A DNA stretch of 64,000 nt from Derxia gummosa DSM 723 (GCF_000482785.1 NZ_KI519499.1:808366-872365); one strand, 5' to 3'. Counted from the first letter of the stretch, positions 44,503-52,966 are shown. Made by a program: numbers and translations. Notes: generated by a model from the letters alone, not told the origin.

Positions 44503-44685
44503 GGTTCTTCTCCGTGAGTGCGCCGCGCCGGGCGACGCAAGCCGCATGCCGTCGCAAACCCGACGCTGGCGCTCGGGCATGGCGGCCGACGCAGGTCCGG
44601 CGCCATGCCGGGGATCGGCCGGCTCGCGCGGCGTGGTCGGCAACAACCACTGCCCGGCGCCCGCCCGCCATGCCACATTCGCGCC

Positions 44686-45519
44686 ATGGACAAGCTCATC
44701 GAGGGCGTGCTCGCCCGCCTCGCCCAGGCCGACGGCCTGCTCGTGACCGCCGGCGCCGGCATCGGTGTCGACAGCGGACTGCCCGACTTCCGCGGCGACG
44801 CGGGCTTCTGGCGCGCCTATCCGGCGCTCGCCGCCGAGGGCACGCCGTTCTGGCGCATCGCCTCGCCCGACAGCTTCCGCCAGCGCGCCGAGCGCGGCTG
44901 GGGCTTCTACGGCCACCGGCTCGCGCTCTACCGCCGCACCGAGCCGCATGCGGGTTTCGGCCTGCTGCGGGCGCTCGGCGCGCGGCTGCCGCGCGGGCTG
45001 TTCGTGTTCACGAGCAATGTCGACGGCCAGTTCCAGCGCGCGGGCTTCGACGCCGATCGCATCGTCGAATGCCACGGCTCGATCCATCACCTGCAATGCC
45101 TGCGTCCCTGCGGCGACGCGATCTGGCCGGCCGAAGGTTTCACGCCCGACACCGACGACGCGCGCTGCCTGCTCGTCAACGCGCCGCCGCGCTGCCCGCG
45201 CTGCGGCGGCGTGGCACGGCCCAACATCCTCATGTTCGGCGACGACGGCTGGATCGAGGCCCGCAGCCAGGCCCAGCACGAACGGCTGCTGCGCTGGCTC
45301 GCGGGCACGCGCCGACCGCTCGTGATCGAGCTGGGCGCGGGCACGGCGATCCCGTCGGTGCGGCGGCTGGGCGAGACGGTCGCGCGCGACGGGGTCGGGC
45401 TCATCCGCATCAACCCGCGCGAGCCGGAGGTCGATCATGCGGCCGACATCGGCCTCGCCACCGGCGCGCTCGACGCGCTGCGGCGCATCGAGGCGGCGCT
45501 CGCCGCGAGCCGGCACTGA
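44686..45519 (+). CDS. Sir2-family NAD-dependent protein deacylase-like protein
   Basis: A 277-residue sirtuin. NAD site motifs are seen (LLVTAGAGIGVDSGLPDFRG, about residues 18-37) together with FTSNVDGQF, the catalytic His in ECHGSIHHLQC, and zinc cysteines in LQCLRPC and CPRCGGVARPN. GAGTAIPSVR closes the NAD pocket. It resembles the Sir2 group with an FWRAYPAL insert. The ATG at 44686 is preceded by CACATT and six bases, a possible leaderless start like that of the DUF1415 gene. It should remove acyl groups from lysines. A GNAT gene follows 85 bases downstream, perhaps in one transcript. Confidence 0.88.
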   Translation: MDKLIEGVLARLAQADGLLVTAGAGIGVDSGLPDFRGDAGFWRAYPALAAEGTPFWRIASPDSFRQRAERGWGFYGHRLALYRRTEPHAGFGLLRALGARLPRGLFVFTSNVDGQFQRAGFDADRIVECHGSIHHLQCLRPCGDAIWPAEGFTPDTDDARCLLVNAPPRCPRCGGVARPNILMFGDDGWIEARSQAQHERLLRWLAGTRRPLVIELGAGTAIPSVRRLGETVARDGVGLIRINPREPEVDHAADIGLATGALDALRRIEAALAASRH

Positions 45520-45604
45520 CGCCGGCCGCTCAAGCCCGGACCCGACGCCAGGTTCCACGCCGACGTCCCGGCAACCGGCCACAACCCACGAAGGAGGCAG
45601 CCCG

Positions 45605-46168
45605 ATGAGACCCCCGCCCGACAGCATCGAGACCGCGCGCGCCACGCTGCGCCGGCCGCGGCCCGGCGACGCCGACGCCGCCTTCCGCCACTGGGCCGGT
45701 GATCCCGAGGTGTTCCGCTACCTCGGCAACCGCGCCCACGAGACCAGCGAGCAGACGCGCCAGCAGCTCGACTGGGACCAGGCGCGCTGGTTCAAGAAGA
45801 CCGCCTTCGTCTGGCTGATCGTGCCGCGCGGCGAGACCGAGAACGTCGGGATGATCGAGCTGCAACCCGACGCCCATCCCAATGACCATCGCGCCCGGCT
45901 CGGCTTCGCGCTGGCCCGCGCACGCTGGGGCCAGGGCCTCATGAGCGAGGCCGCCGGCGAGGTGCTGCGCGTGGCGCTGGAGCAGTGCGGGCTGTGGCGC
46001 ATCGATGCCGTCTGCGATGTCGAGAACCCCGGCTCGGCGCGCGTGATGGAGAAGATCGGCATGCAGCGCGAGGGCCGGCTCGCGCGCTACATCGTCCATC
46101 CCAACGCCGGCCGCGCGCCGCGCGACGTGCTGCTCTACGCGCGGCACCGAGACCATCCGGGCGGCTGA
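45605..46168 (+). CDS. GNAT-family N-acetyltransferase (RimJ/RimL type)
   Basis: A 187-residue Acetyltransf_3 protein. It has the standard order: IETARATLRRPRPGDADAAF, VWLIVPRGETENVGMIELQP, RARLGFALARARWGQGLMSE (the acetyl-CoA loop) and VENPGSARVMEKIGMQREG. It may acetylate a protein N-terminus or a small molecule. GGAGG precedes the ATG. The sirtuin gene just upstream on the same strand makes an acetylation/deacylation pair conceivable, but this is only suggested by position. Confidence 0.87.
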   Translation: MRPPPDSIETARATLRRPRPGDADAAFRHWAGDPEVFRYLGNRAHETSEQTRQQLDWDQARWFKKTAFVWLIVPRGETENVGMIELQPDAHPNDHRARLGFALARARWGQGLMSEAAGEVLRVALEQCGLWRIDAVCDVENPGSARVMEKIGMQREGRLARYIVHPNAGRAPRDVLLYARHRDHPGG

Positions 46169-46213
46169 GGAAGGCAGCCGGACAGCCGCTTGGCGACAGG
46201 CCGGAAACCCGCA

Positions 46214-47185
46214 TCAGCCCTCGCCGTAACTCAGGCGGTACATCAGGTCGAGATGCTCGCCCGCCGTGCGCGGCGCATGCCTGGCCTCGCTGCCCGGCGC
46301 GGCGAAGGCCGGCAGCCGCTCGACGCGCGCGAAGTAATCCAGGTCCATGAAGAAGGGCACCGAATACCGGTGCCGCTCGGGCGAGCGGTTGCGCACGCGG
46401 TGCGGATTGGAGTGGTAAGCGCCGTCGGTCCACACCGGCATCATGTCGCCGACGTTGACGACGAAGGCGCCCGGCAGCGGCTCGGCATAGAGCCACTCGC
46501 CGCTCGCGGCCTGCACCTCCAGGCCGCCGGTGTCGTCCTGCACCAGCAGGGTGATCGCGCCCCAGTCGGTGTGGGCGCCGCAGCCGATCCGGTTGCCGAC
46601 TACCGCGCCGGGCTGGGGCGGGTAATGGATCATCCGCAGCGTCGCCATCGGCTCGCGCAGCATCGGCTCGAAATGGTCTTCGGGCAGGCCGGCGACGGTC
46701 GCGAAGATGGCCATGAGCATGCGCGAGATCTCCGCCGCCTCGGCAAAGTAGCCCTCGCAGAAGGCGCGGAAGCCCGGCAGCGCCGCCTCGTCCGGCCACT
46801 GGTTGGCGCCGTAGTTGGCGAGGCCCGCGAGCACATAGGGATGGTCGGGCGGATTGCCACGGCCGATGAGCATCGACTCCTTGAGGTCAGGCGGCGCGTC
46901 GAAGTCGAGCGATTGCAGGCCCATCGGCTCGTAGCCGCGCCGGTTGGCGGCGACATGCAGCGCCTGCTTGGCTTCGAGCGGCAGCACGAAGAAGCGCTCG
47001 GCCTCGCGCAGGATGCCTGCCATGCGCGCCGGCGCCATGCCGTGCCCGGTCAGGTAGAAGAAGCCGATCTCGCGGCAGATGCGATCGAACTCGCGCGCGA
47101 CGCCGGGCTTGTCGCTGCCGTCGCGCCAGCGCGCGATGTCGAGCACCGGCGCGAGCGCGCGAACGGGCGGGACGTACTGGACCAT
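46214..47185 (-). CDS. 2-oxoglutarate/Fe(II)-dependent oxygenase, isopenicillin-N-synthase-like
   Basis: A 323-residue non-haem iron enzyme. The DIOX_N start (REFDRICREIGFFYLTGHGM) is followed by the Fe triad His205, Asp207 (CGAHTDWGAITLL) and His262 (PHRV). The 2-oxoglutarate-binding pair is Arg273 and Ser275 (RYS). Members in bacteria act on diverse small molecules; the substrate is not predictable here. The ATG at 47185 was chosen since the family begins about there. It follows the NMT1-type binding protein gene on the same strand, 91 bases after it, so the two may serve one pathway. Confidence 0.87.
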   Translation of the reverse strand: MVQYVPPVRALAPVLDIARWRDGSDKPGVAREFDRICREIGFFYLTGHGMAPARMAGILREAERFFVLPLEAKQALHVAANRRGYEPMGLQSLDFDAPPDLKESMLIGRGNPPDHPYVLAGLANYGANQWPDEAALPGFRAFCEGYFAEAAEISRMLMAIFATVAGLPEDHFEPMLREPMATLRMIHYPPQPGAVVGNRIGCGAHTDWGAITLLVQDDTGGLEVQAASGEWLYAEPLPGAFVVNVGDMMPVWTDGAYHSNPHRVRNRSPERHRYSVPFFMDLDYFARVERLPAFAAPGSEARHAPRTAGEHLDLMYRLSYGEG

Positions 47186-47276
47186 CTCGGCTCCTGGGCG
47201 ATGACGCGGCCCGCGCGCGGCGGGCCGGGAATGGCGGCGACGGGCGCCCGACGGCACGGACACCCGCCGTCAGCGG

Positions 47277-48257
47277 TCAGGGCTTGGGCAGCCCGCTCAC
47301 GTACTTGAGCGTGTAGGCCTTGCGGTAATCGACCTTCGGGTTGAGCAGGTGCGTCGAGACCATCACGTCGTAGGTCTGCTTCCAGCGCGCGTCGGTCATC
47401 GCGCCGATGCCGAGCGTGGCCGCGTCGCCGCCGGTGACGAGTCCGTACTGCTTCATCTTCGCGATGCCGTAGGCGATCTGCTCGTCGGTCATCTTGGGGT
47501 TGTCCTGCTTGATGAGCGCGTTGCCGGCCGACGGGTCCTTGAAGTAGGCGATCCAGCCCTCGGCCGACGCCTTGACGAAGCGCGCGAGCGCGTCGCCCTT
47601 TTTGTCGAGCGTGGACTGCATGGCGACGAGGGTGGTGGCGTAGGGCGGATAGCCGGCGTCGGCGAGCAGCAGGATGGTCGGCTTCACGCCGCCCTGCTCG
47701 ATCGCGTAGGGCTCGCTCGTGACGTAGCCCTGGGTGGCGCTGTTCTTGTCCACCAGCATCGGCGTGACGCTGAAGGCGTAGGGGCGCTTCTGCGCGTCGG
47801 TGTAGCCGTACATCGACTTGAGCCACGGCCAGAAGCTGACCTCCCCGCCACCGGCGATGAACAGGGTGCGCGTCTTGAGATCGGCCCAGTTCTTCACGTC
47901 GGGATGGGCCATGAGCGCCTGCGGGTCCTTCTGGAAGAAGGCGGCGATGGTGGTGACGGGCACGCCCGACTCGACGGCCTTGAGGGTCTGGAAGTCGTAG
48001 CCCATCCAGAGGTCGAACAGCCCGCCCGCGAGCGACTGGATGCCGTTGACCTGCGGGCCGCCCATCTTGATGGTCACGTCGAGGTCGTACTTCTTGTAGA
48101 TGCCGGTGGCGAGCGCCTGATAGAAGCCGCCGTGCTCGGCCTGGGCGAACCAGTTGGTACCGAACACGATCCTGTCGGCGGCGGTGGCGGCGGTCGCGCC
48201 CGTGAGGCCGATCGCGGCGAGGGCGACGACGAGCAGGCGGCGGGTGGGGGATGGCAT
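47277..48257 (-). CDS. NMT1/THI5-like ABC substrate-binding protein
   Basis: A 326-residue periplasmic binding protein with a signal peptide (about residues 1-27, ending ATAATAA). The SsuA/THI5-like domain (IVFGTNWFAQAEHGGFYQAL, YDLDVTIKMGGPQVNGIQSL, DLWMGYDFQTLKAVESGVPV) is typical of carriers for thiamine precursors, sulfonates, taurine or purine-like compounds. No permease or ATPase gene is next to it, so it must share a transporter encoded elsewhere. A structured element lies 77 bases upstream of its ATG on the same strand. The deaminase gene beyond it suggests a pterin or purine-like ligand, which is speculation. Confidence 0.85.
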   Translation of the reverse strand: MPSPTRRLLVVALAAIGLTGATAATAADRIVFGTNWFAQAEHGGFYQALATGIYKKYDLDVTIKMGGPQVNGIQSLAGGLFDLWMGYDFQTLKAVESGVPVTTIAAFFQKDPQALMAHPDVKNWADLKTRTLFIAGGGEVSFWPWLKSMYGYTDAQKRPYAFSVTPMLVDKNSATQGYVTSEPYAIEQGGVKPTILLLADAGYPPYATTLVAMQSTLDKKGDALARFVKASAEGWIAYFKDPSAGNALIKQDNPKMTDEQIAYGIAKMKQYGLVTGGDAATLGIGAMTDARWKQTYDVMVSTHLLNPKVDYRKAYTLKYVSGLPKP

Positions 48258-48334
48258 GGGCTGCGGCTCCTGGCGGCGTGTGAGGTTTGCGGCGTGCGTG
48301 CAAGCGGCATGCCGCGGGGGGTTGTTCGACGAAC

Positions 48335-48557
48335 GGCGCCGACCGGGTTCGGGCCCAGGCCGGGCCGACTGGCGCGCCCGCCTGCGGCGGGTGCCCTCGC
48401 TCACGGCGATGACGGGGGGCCGGTCCGCCAACTCGCCTTGCCCCGCCGGGGCAAGGCTCAGACATGCGGACCTGAGCGCCTGCGGCGCTCTCCCCCCGCC
48501 ATCGCCTCCGCTCGGCGCGCCAGACAGCCCGGCTTGGGCCCGAACCCGGTCGGCGCC
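48335..48557 (-). ncRNA. Structured element 1: large covarying multi-helix repeat, candidate RNA
   Basis: This 223-base element reads best on the minus strand. The outer arms (48335-48378 and 48514-48557) are 44 bases each and pair almost fully, with one T-T, one A-C and one G-T. Inside come a 15-bp helix (GGCGATG... with ...CATCGCC), hairpin GAGCGCC-GCA-GGCGCTC, helix GGTCCGC/GCGGACC enclosing TGTCTGA and GAGTT around hairpin GCCTTGCCCC-GGC-GGGGCAAGGC, and hairpin CCCGCC-GCA-GGCGGG. Element 2 (48893-49187) has the same plan with different stem bases but the same loop bases. It ends 77 bases before the NMT1-type gene ATG, on the same strand, so a leader role is possible. No protein frame fits. 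Confidence 0.7.
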
Positions 48558-48892
48558 TCGGTGAAGGGGGTGGGGGGTTGGGGCTTGGGTCGCAGAGCGG
48601 GCGGGGCGCAAGCGGCGCAACGCGCGCGGTTCGCGGTTCGCGGTTGGCGCGCTACTCGATCGGGCGCGAGGCATCGATGCAACGCCATGCACCGTCGCGG
48701 CGAGCCGGCCCGTCGATTGGGCACGGTTCGCACCAGATTTGTATTCAATTCGAGGAGGCCGGCAGGGTCGGCCGGTGTCGGCGCTGGCGGTCGCTAGGGA
48801 TGCCGATGCGCAGCGAGGGAGGAAGCGCAAGCCGCCGGCAGCCAGCCCGCAACCCGTCGCGCGCAGCGCGACCATGGGCCGTCGAACAAGGT
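48558..48892. other. Spacer between the two structured elements
   Basis: These 335 bases hold no gene. They contain three short GGTTCGC-type repeats (48628-48647) and a less GC-rich stretch (about 48730-48755, with ATTTGTATTCAATT) that could be a promoter region. The two structured elements point away from this spacer, element 1 leftward and element 2 rightward. Confidence 0.5.
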
Positions 48893-49187
48893 GGCGGGCG
48901 GGGGCTGCGGCGGTGGGCGGCTGTCTGGCGCGCCGAGCGAACGAGGTAGGCGCGGGGGAACGCCGCAGGCGTTCAGGCTTGCCTGTCTGAAGCCCGGCGA
49001 CGCCGGGCTGAGTTGGCAAGCCGACCCGCGACCTACCGAAGGGCGGAGGCGGAAGAGGCTGCGTGCCTGCGCACGCAGCCCCGCCGGAGCGCCTTGCGGC
49101 TTGCAAGCCGCAAGGCTCCGCGAGGGAAGCCGGCCCAGCGGGCCGGCCGCGCCAGTCAGCCGCCCACCGCCGCAGCCCCCGCCCGCC
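48893..49187 (+). ncRNA. Structured element 2: second copy of the covarying multi-helix repeat
   Basis: This 295-base element is read on the plus strand. The outer helix is 40 bp (48893-48932 with 49148-49187), perfect except for the same single T-T mismatch as in element 1. Conserved with element 1 are CTGTCTGGCGCGCCGAGCG, the GCA loop of GAACGCC-GCA-GGCGTTC, TGTCTGA, GAGTT and CGCGCCAGTC. Changed but still paired are GGTAGG-CGCGGG with CCCGCG-A-CCTACC, GGCTTGCC/GGCAAGCC and AGCCCGGC-GAC-GCCGGGCT. It carries extra hairpins that element 1 lacks: GGCTGCGTGC/GCACGCAGCC, the 26-base palindrome at 49091-49116, and GCCGGCCC/GGGCCGGC. It lies 8 bases past the end of the minus-strand deaminase gene. 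Confidence 0.7.
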
Positions 49188-49195
49188 GCCGTCAC

Positions 49196-50623
49196 TCAAG
49201 CAGCCACAGCGCGCCGCTCCAGCGCCGCGACGGCCTCCCGCGCCGACCGCCCGAGCGCCCGCAGATCGACCCCCGCCACCCGCCCATCCCGCACCACCTG
49301 CCGCCCCGCCACCCACAACCCCGCCAGCCGCGCCGCCCCGCCGCAAGCCACCGGCGCAATCCCCGCATCCAGCATCCCGAAGTAGCGCGGATCCTCGGTC
49401 AGCGAGTACAGCGCGATGTCCGCCGCCCTGCCCGGCGCGAGCGCGCCCACCGCGTCCAGCCCCAGCACCCGCGCCCCGCCCGCCGTGCCCCAGCGCACCA
49501 CGTCCTCGACCGTCGCCGCGTCGGCACCCGCCTCGCCGCGCCCGCCGTGGCAGCGCGCGCGGCTCGCGTCGCCGGCCTTGGCGCGCGCCATCAGCCAGGC
49601 CGCGTGCACCTCCGAAATCATGTCCGCCGCCTCGTTGCTCGCCGCGCCGTCCACCGCGATCGACACCGGCGAACCCGCGTCCTCCAGCGCCCGCACCGGC
49701 GCGATGCCGCTGCCGAGCCGGCCGTTGCTCTGCGGGCAGTGCGCGATGCCCGTGCGCGTCTGGCCGAGCAGCGCGATCTCGTCGGCATCCAGATGCACGA
49801 GATGGGCGAACCACACGTCCGGCCCGGTCCAGTCGTGCTCGGCGCAGAAATGCACCGGCGTGCGCTTGTGCATCGAATGCACGCTGTCCTGGTAGCCCAC
49901 GGTCTCGGACAGATGGCTGTGCAGCCGCAGCCCGCGCGAGCGCGCGAACTGGGCCACCTCGCGCAGCTCGCTCGGGCTCATCGAATAGGGCGGCGTCGTC
50001 GGCGCGGCCACCACGCGGCGCATCGCGTCGGGCGCGGGGTCGTGGAAGCGGGTGGCGAGGCGGTCGAGGTCGCTCAGGAAGGCGTCGAGACTTTCGGGGC
50101 GCAGCGCCTGCGGCAGGTCGGCTTCGAGCTGGCGGGTGCGGGTCTGGCCGCCGCGGCACAGCACCATGCGCAGGCCGAGCTTTTCGGCTTCGTCGAAGAC
50201 GATTTCCGAGCTGTCGAAGGCCATGCCCGGGTAGTAGAGGTAGTTGTGGTCGGCCACCGTGCCGCAGCCCGACAGCGCCAGTTCGACGAGTCCGATGCGC
50301 ACCGCGAGCCGGAAGCTGTCGGCGTCGAAGGCGCCCCGGTACTTGTAGGGCGTGGCGCCGAGCCAGGGCGTGAGCGTGAGGTTGATGCCGGCCGGGTCGC
50401 CTTTTACGAGCGACTGGAACAGGTGATGGTGGGTGTTGACCCAGGCCGGGTAGATCACGCAGTCGGTCGCGTCCACCGTGGCCTCGCCCGGCTCGGGCGC
50501 GAGGCGGCCGAGCGCGGCGATCTTGCCGTCGCGCACCCGCAGGTCCGGGCCGGCGGCGCGGGCGGCGTCGCCCGGCAGGCCGGTGAGGATGGCGGCGGCG
50601 TTGCGGATCAGGAATGAGGTCAT
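49196..50623 (-). CDS. Amidohydrolase, 8-oxoguanine/isoxanthopterin-deaminase-like
   Basis: A 475-residue metal-dependent deaminase of the TrzN/AtzA/8-oxoguanine deaminase group. Metal ligands are visible in WVNTHHHLFQSL (about residues 62-72), LHSHLSETVGYQDS, AHLVHLDADEIAL and VDGAASNEAADM. Strongly matching stretches (KGDPAGINLTLTPWL, TVADHNYLYYPGMAFDSSEI, GIAHCPQSNGRLGSG) are those I associate with isoxanthopterin/pterin deaminases, a subgroup close to 8-oxoguanine deaminase. Substrate choice is not certain. It is divergent from the LysR gene, which may control it, and lies upstream of the NMT1-type gene across the structured region. Confidence 0.88.
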   Translation of the reverse strand: MTSFLIRNAAAILTGLPGDAARAAGPDLRVRDGKIAALGRLAPEPGEATVDATDCVIYPAWVNTHHHLFQSLVKGDPAGINLTLTPWLGATPYKYRGAFDADSFRLAVRIGLVELALSGCGTVADHNYLYYPGMAFDSSEIVFDEAEKLGLRMVLCRGGQTRTRQLEADLPQALRPESLDAFLSDLDRLATRFHDPAPDAMRRVVAAPTTPPYSMSPSELREVAQFARSRGLRLHSHLSETVGYQDSVHSMHKRTPVHFCAEHDWTGPDVWFAHLVHLDADEIALLGQTRTGIAHCPQSNGRLGSGIAPVRALEDAGSPVSIAVDGAASNEAADMISEVHAAWLMARAKAGDASRARCHGGRGEAGADAATVEDVVRWGTAGGARVLGLDAVGALAPGRAADIALYSLTEDPRYFGMLDAGIAPVACGGAARLAGLWVAGRQVVRDGRVAGVDLRALGRSAREAVAALERRAVAA

Positions 50624-50788
50624 GGCTGCGGCTTCGGATGGCGGAACGGAGCCGCCCCCTTGCAAGCGCGGTGCCATCGCACGGACGGGGGGCTTAGCAT
50701 CGGGCGGATCGCCGGGCCGGCCCTGCCCGCGGCGGCGCGCGCCGCCGTGCTCCCGCCCCGCCTTCCGGCCCCTTCCCTGCCCAGCGCC

Positions 50789-51700
50789 ATGGACCTGAAC
50801 CAGCTCCGCACCTTCGTCACCGTCGCCAGCCTCGGCAACCTCACGCGCGCCTCCGAACGGCTGTTCCTGAGCCAGCCGGCGGTGAGCGCCCAGCTCAAGC
50901 AGCTCGAATCGGAACTGGGCGTGGGCCTGTTCACGCGCAGCGCGCGCGGCATGCAGCTCACCGTGGCCGGCGAGCAGTTGCGCGCCGAGGCCGAGGCGGC
51001 GCTCGACGCGGCCGAGCGGCTCAAGGCGCGCGCGAGCCGGCTGCGCGCCGACGAGGTGGCGGGCGAACTGCGCCTGGGCACGGTGTCGGAGCCGGCCATC
51101 CTGCGCCTGACCGACACGCTCGGCCGGCTGGTCGAGCGCCATCCCGGTCTCGTGCTCAAGCTCGCGCAGCGCGTCTCGGGCGAGGCGCTGGAGCAGCTGG
51201 CCGACGGCCGGCTCGACGCGGCCTGGGTGATGGGCGAGGTGGACGACGCGCGTCTCGCCAGCCTGACGCTCGGCCGCCTCGATCTCGTGGTGACCGCCCC
51301 GGCCGCCTGGGCCGCGCGGCTCGACGGCGCCGACTGGGACGCGGTGTCGGCGCTGCCGTGGATCTCGCTCGTGCCGCACTGCTCGCTCACCGCCACGGCG
51401 GCGCGCGTGTTCGCCGACCGGCGCAGCCAGTTGCGGCCGGCGCCGGTCCAGCCCGACAACGAGGTCAGCCTGCGCAATCTCGTCGCCGCCGGCCACGGCC
51501 TCGCGCTGCTGCGCGCCGACCTAGCCTCGGCCGGCGTGGCCGACGGCACGCTCGCCATCTGGCCGGGGCTGCGCGAATCGATCGCGCTGCGCTTCGCCTA
51601 TCCGCGGCAGGGCGCGGACTCGCCCCGGCTCGCGGCGCTGATCGACGCGGTACGCGCGAGCTGGGCGCTGCCCGACGACGACCGCGCCGTCGCCGCCTGA
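50789..51700 (+). CDS. LysR-family transcription regulator
   Basis: A 303-residue LysR protein. The winged helix-turn-helix is at residues 1-60 (LRTFVTVASLGNLTRASERL, LSQPAVSAQLKQLESELGVG, LFTRSARGM). The substrate-binding domain is at about 90-300 (GELRLGTVSEPAILRLTDTL). The divergent deaminase gene starts 165 bases away, the classical arrangement for a LysR target, so a purine/pterin-like inducer is possible. The last 103 bases of the gene overlap the tail of the convergent exporter gene. Confidence 0.9.
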   Translation: MDLNQLRTFVTVASLGNLTRASERLFLSQPAVSAQLKQLESELGVGLFTRSARGMQLTVAGEQLRAEAEAALDAAERLKARASRLRADEVAGELRLGTVSEPAILRLTDTLGRLVERHPGLVLKLAQRVSGEALEQLADGRLDAAWVMGEVDDARLASLTLGRLDLVVTAPAAWAARLDGADWDAVSALPWISLVPHCSLTATAARVFADRRSQLRPAPVQPDNEVSLRNLVAAGHGLALLRADLASAGVADGTLAIWPGLRESIALRFAYPRQGADSPRLAALIDAVRASWALPDDDRAVAA

Positions 51701-52704
51701 GCCGACGGCGCGGCCGCCCCCGCCGCCCCCGCCGACCCCGCCGACCCGATCGACCCCGCCGCACCGGCACGCCGCGCCGCCGCCCACGCCATCCGCCGCT
51801 GCGCGAGGTTGTTCGCCACCAGCGCGGCCATCGTCAGCGCCGCGCCCGCCACCTGCGCCGGCGCCGGCGGCACGCCCATCAGCGTCGAGACCGTGAACGC
51901 CGTGACCGGCACGAGGTTGATGAACAGCACCCCGTTGAGCGGCGAGATCACCGCCAGCCCGGTGTTCCAGGCCAGCACCGCCACCACGCCGCCGAGCAGC
52001 GTCACATAGCCGAGGTGGGGCAGCGTCTCGCCCAGCGCGGCGAGGCGCGGCCGCGCGATCGCGCCGGTGGCGATCAGCAGCAGCTCGGCCGCGATCAGCG
52101 TCGTCGTGCCGAGCAGCGTCGTGAGCGCCGTGTAGCGCAGCGGGCTCCAGCCTGCGAAGGCGGTCGCGCCCAGCGTGTAGCCGACCCAGCACAGCGCGCC
52201 CGCCAGCAGCAGCGGATTGGCCAGCCACGGCCCGTCGGCCGCGAGCAGCCGGGCCGGCTCGCCGCGCGTCACCACAAGCAGCACGCCCGCGAAGGCCAGC
52301 GCCACGAAGCCGACCGACACCAGCGGCGGCCGGCGCTTCCACAGCGCCCAGGCCACGAGCAGGCTCATGAGCGGCATCGTGGCCATCATGATCGAGGCGT
52401 TGAGCACGCCCGCCGCCCCGAGCATCCGCTGGCCGCAAAACACCAGGAAGCCGAAGCCGGTGAAGCCCGCCGAGCCGAGCGCCCAGGCCAGCCTCCAGCG
52501 CTCGCCGCGCAGCCGGAAGGCCGCCCGCCCCTCGCGCCACCAGAGCAGCGCGGCAAACACCAGACCCGCGAGCGAGTAGCGCAGCGTGGTGAGCGTGTAG
52601 GGGTCCACATGGCGCATGGCGTCGGCCATGACGGGAAACATCCCGCCCCAGGACAGGGTGGCGACGAGACAGGCGATGACGCCCAGGGCATGACTGGCGG
52701 GCAT
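51598..52704 (-). CDS. EamA/DMT-superfamily exporter
   Basis: A 368-residue inner-membrane protein with ten helices in two EamA repeats (ALGVIACLVATLSWGGMFPV at the start; LLLAGALCWVGYTLGATAFA for repeat two). It probably exports metabolites or amino acids. The Met at 52704 gives the normal N-terminus. After the last helix (about residue 315) there is an unusual tail of about 50 residues rich in Gly, Ala and Ser (GSIGSAGSAGAAGAAAPSAQ). It is encoded by GCC-rich repeats and runs into the antisense of the LysR gene. The tail may be translated read-through after an original stop was lost. Confidence 0.86.
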   Translation of the reverse strand: MPASHALGVIACLVATLSWGGMFPVMADAMRHVDPYTLTTLRYSLAGLVFAALLWWREGRAAFRLRGERWRLAWALGSAGFTGFGFLVFCGQRMLGAAGVLNASIMMATMPLMSLLVAWALWKRRPPLVSVGFVALAFAGVLLVVTRGEPARLLAADGPWLANPLLLAGALCWVGYTLGATAFAGWSPLRYTALTTLLGTTTLIAAELLLIATGAIARPRLAALGETLPHLGYVTLLGGVVAVLAWNTGLAVISPLNGVLFINLVPVTAFTVSTLMGVPPAPAQVAGAALTMAALVANNLAQRRMAWAAARRAGAAGSIGSAGSAGAAGAAAPSAQAATARSSSGSAQLARTASISAASRGESAPCRG

Positions 52705-52966
52705 GGCTGCATCCGGTGAGGAGGGAGGCCGCCGATTCTGTCGAGCCGGTCGCGCGCCGGCCAATCACATCGGTGGAAGGCGGTCATCGGCGGCGCCGAT
52801 GCCCCTTCCAGCCCGAGCGCCGCAACTGTCTGACAAGCGCCGAAAACGCGCGTGCAAACAAGCCTGTTCCACGCGATGAAAAGCACGCCGTCCACCTACC
52901 GTCCCCTCATTGCTCAACCGTGCGGGCGCGTATCCACGCCGCCCCCACGACCGCTCCGGGACACCC

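Noticed and set aside
46190..47308. Plus-strand 372-codon open frame opposite the IPNS-like oxygenase
   Set aside because: Antisense shadow of a gene with intact Fe and 2-oxoglutarate ligands.
48335..48557. Element 1 as a TPP riboswitch because of the THI5-like gene downstream
   Set aside because: The conserved THI-box sequences are absent and the helix plan differs.
48335..49187. Structured elements as an insertion sequence or the ends of one transposon
   Set aside because: There is no transposase frame between or inside them, the outer arms of the two copies have different sequences, and no target duplication is visible.
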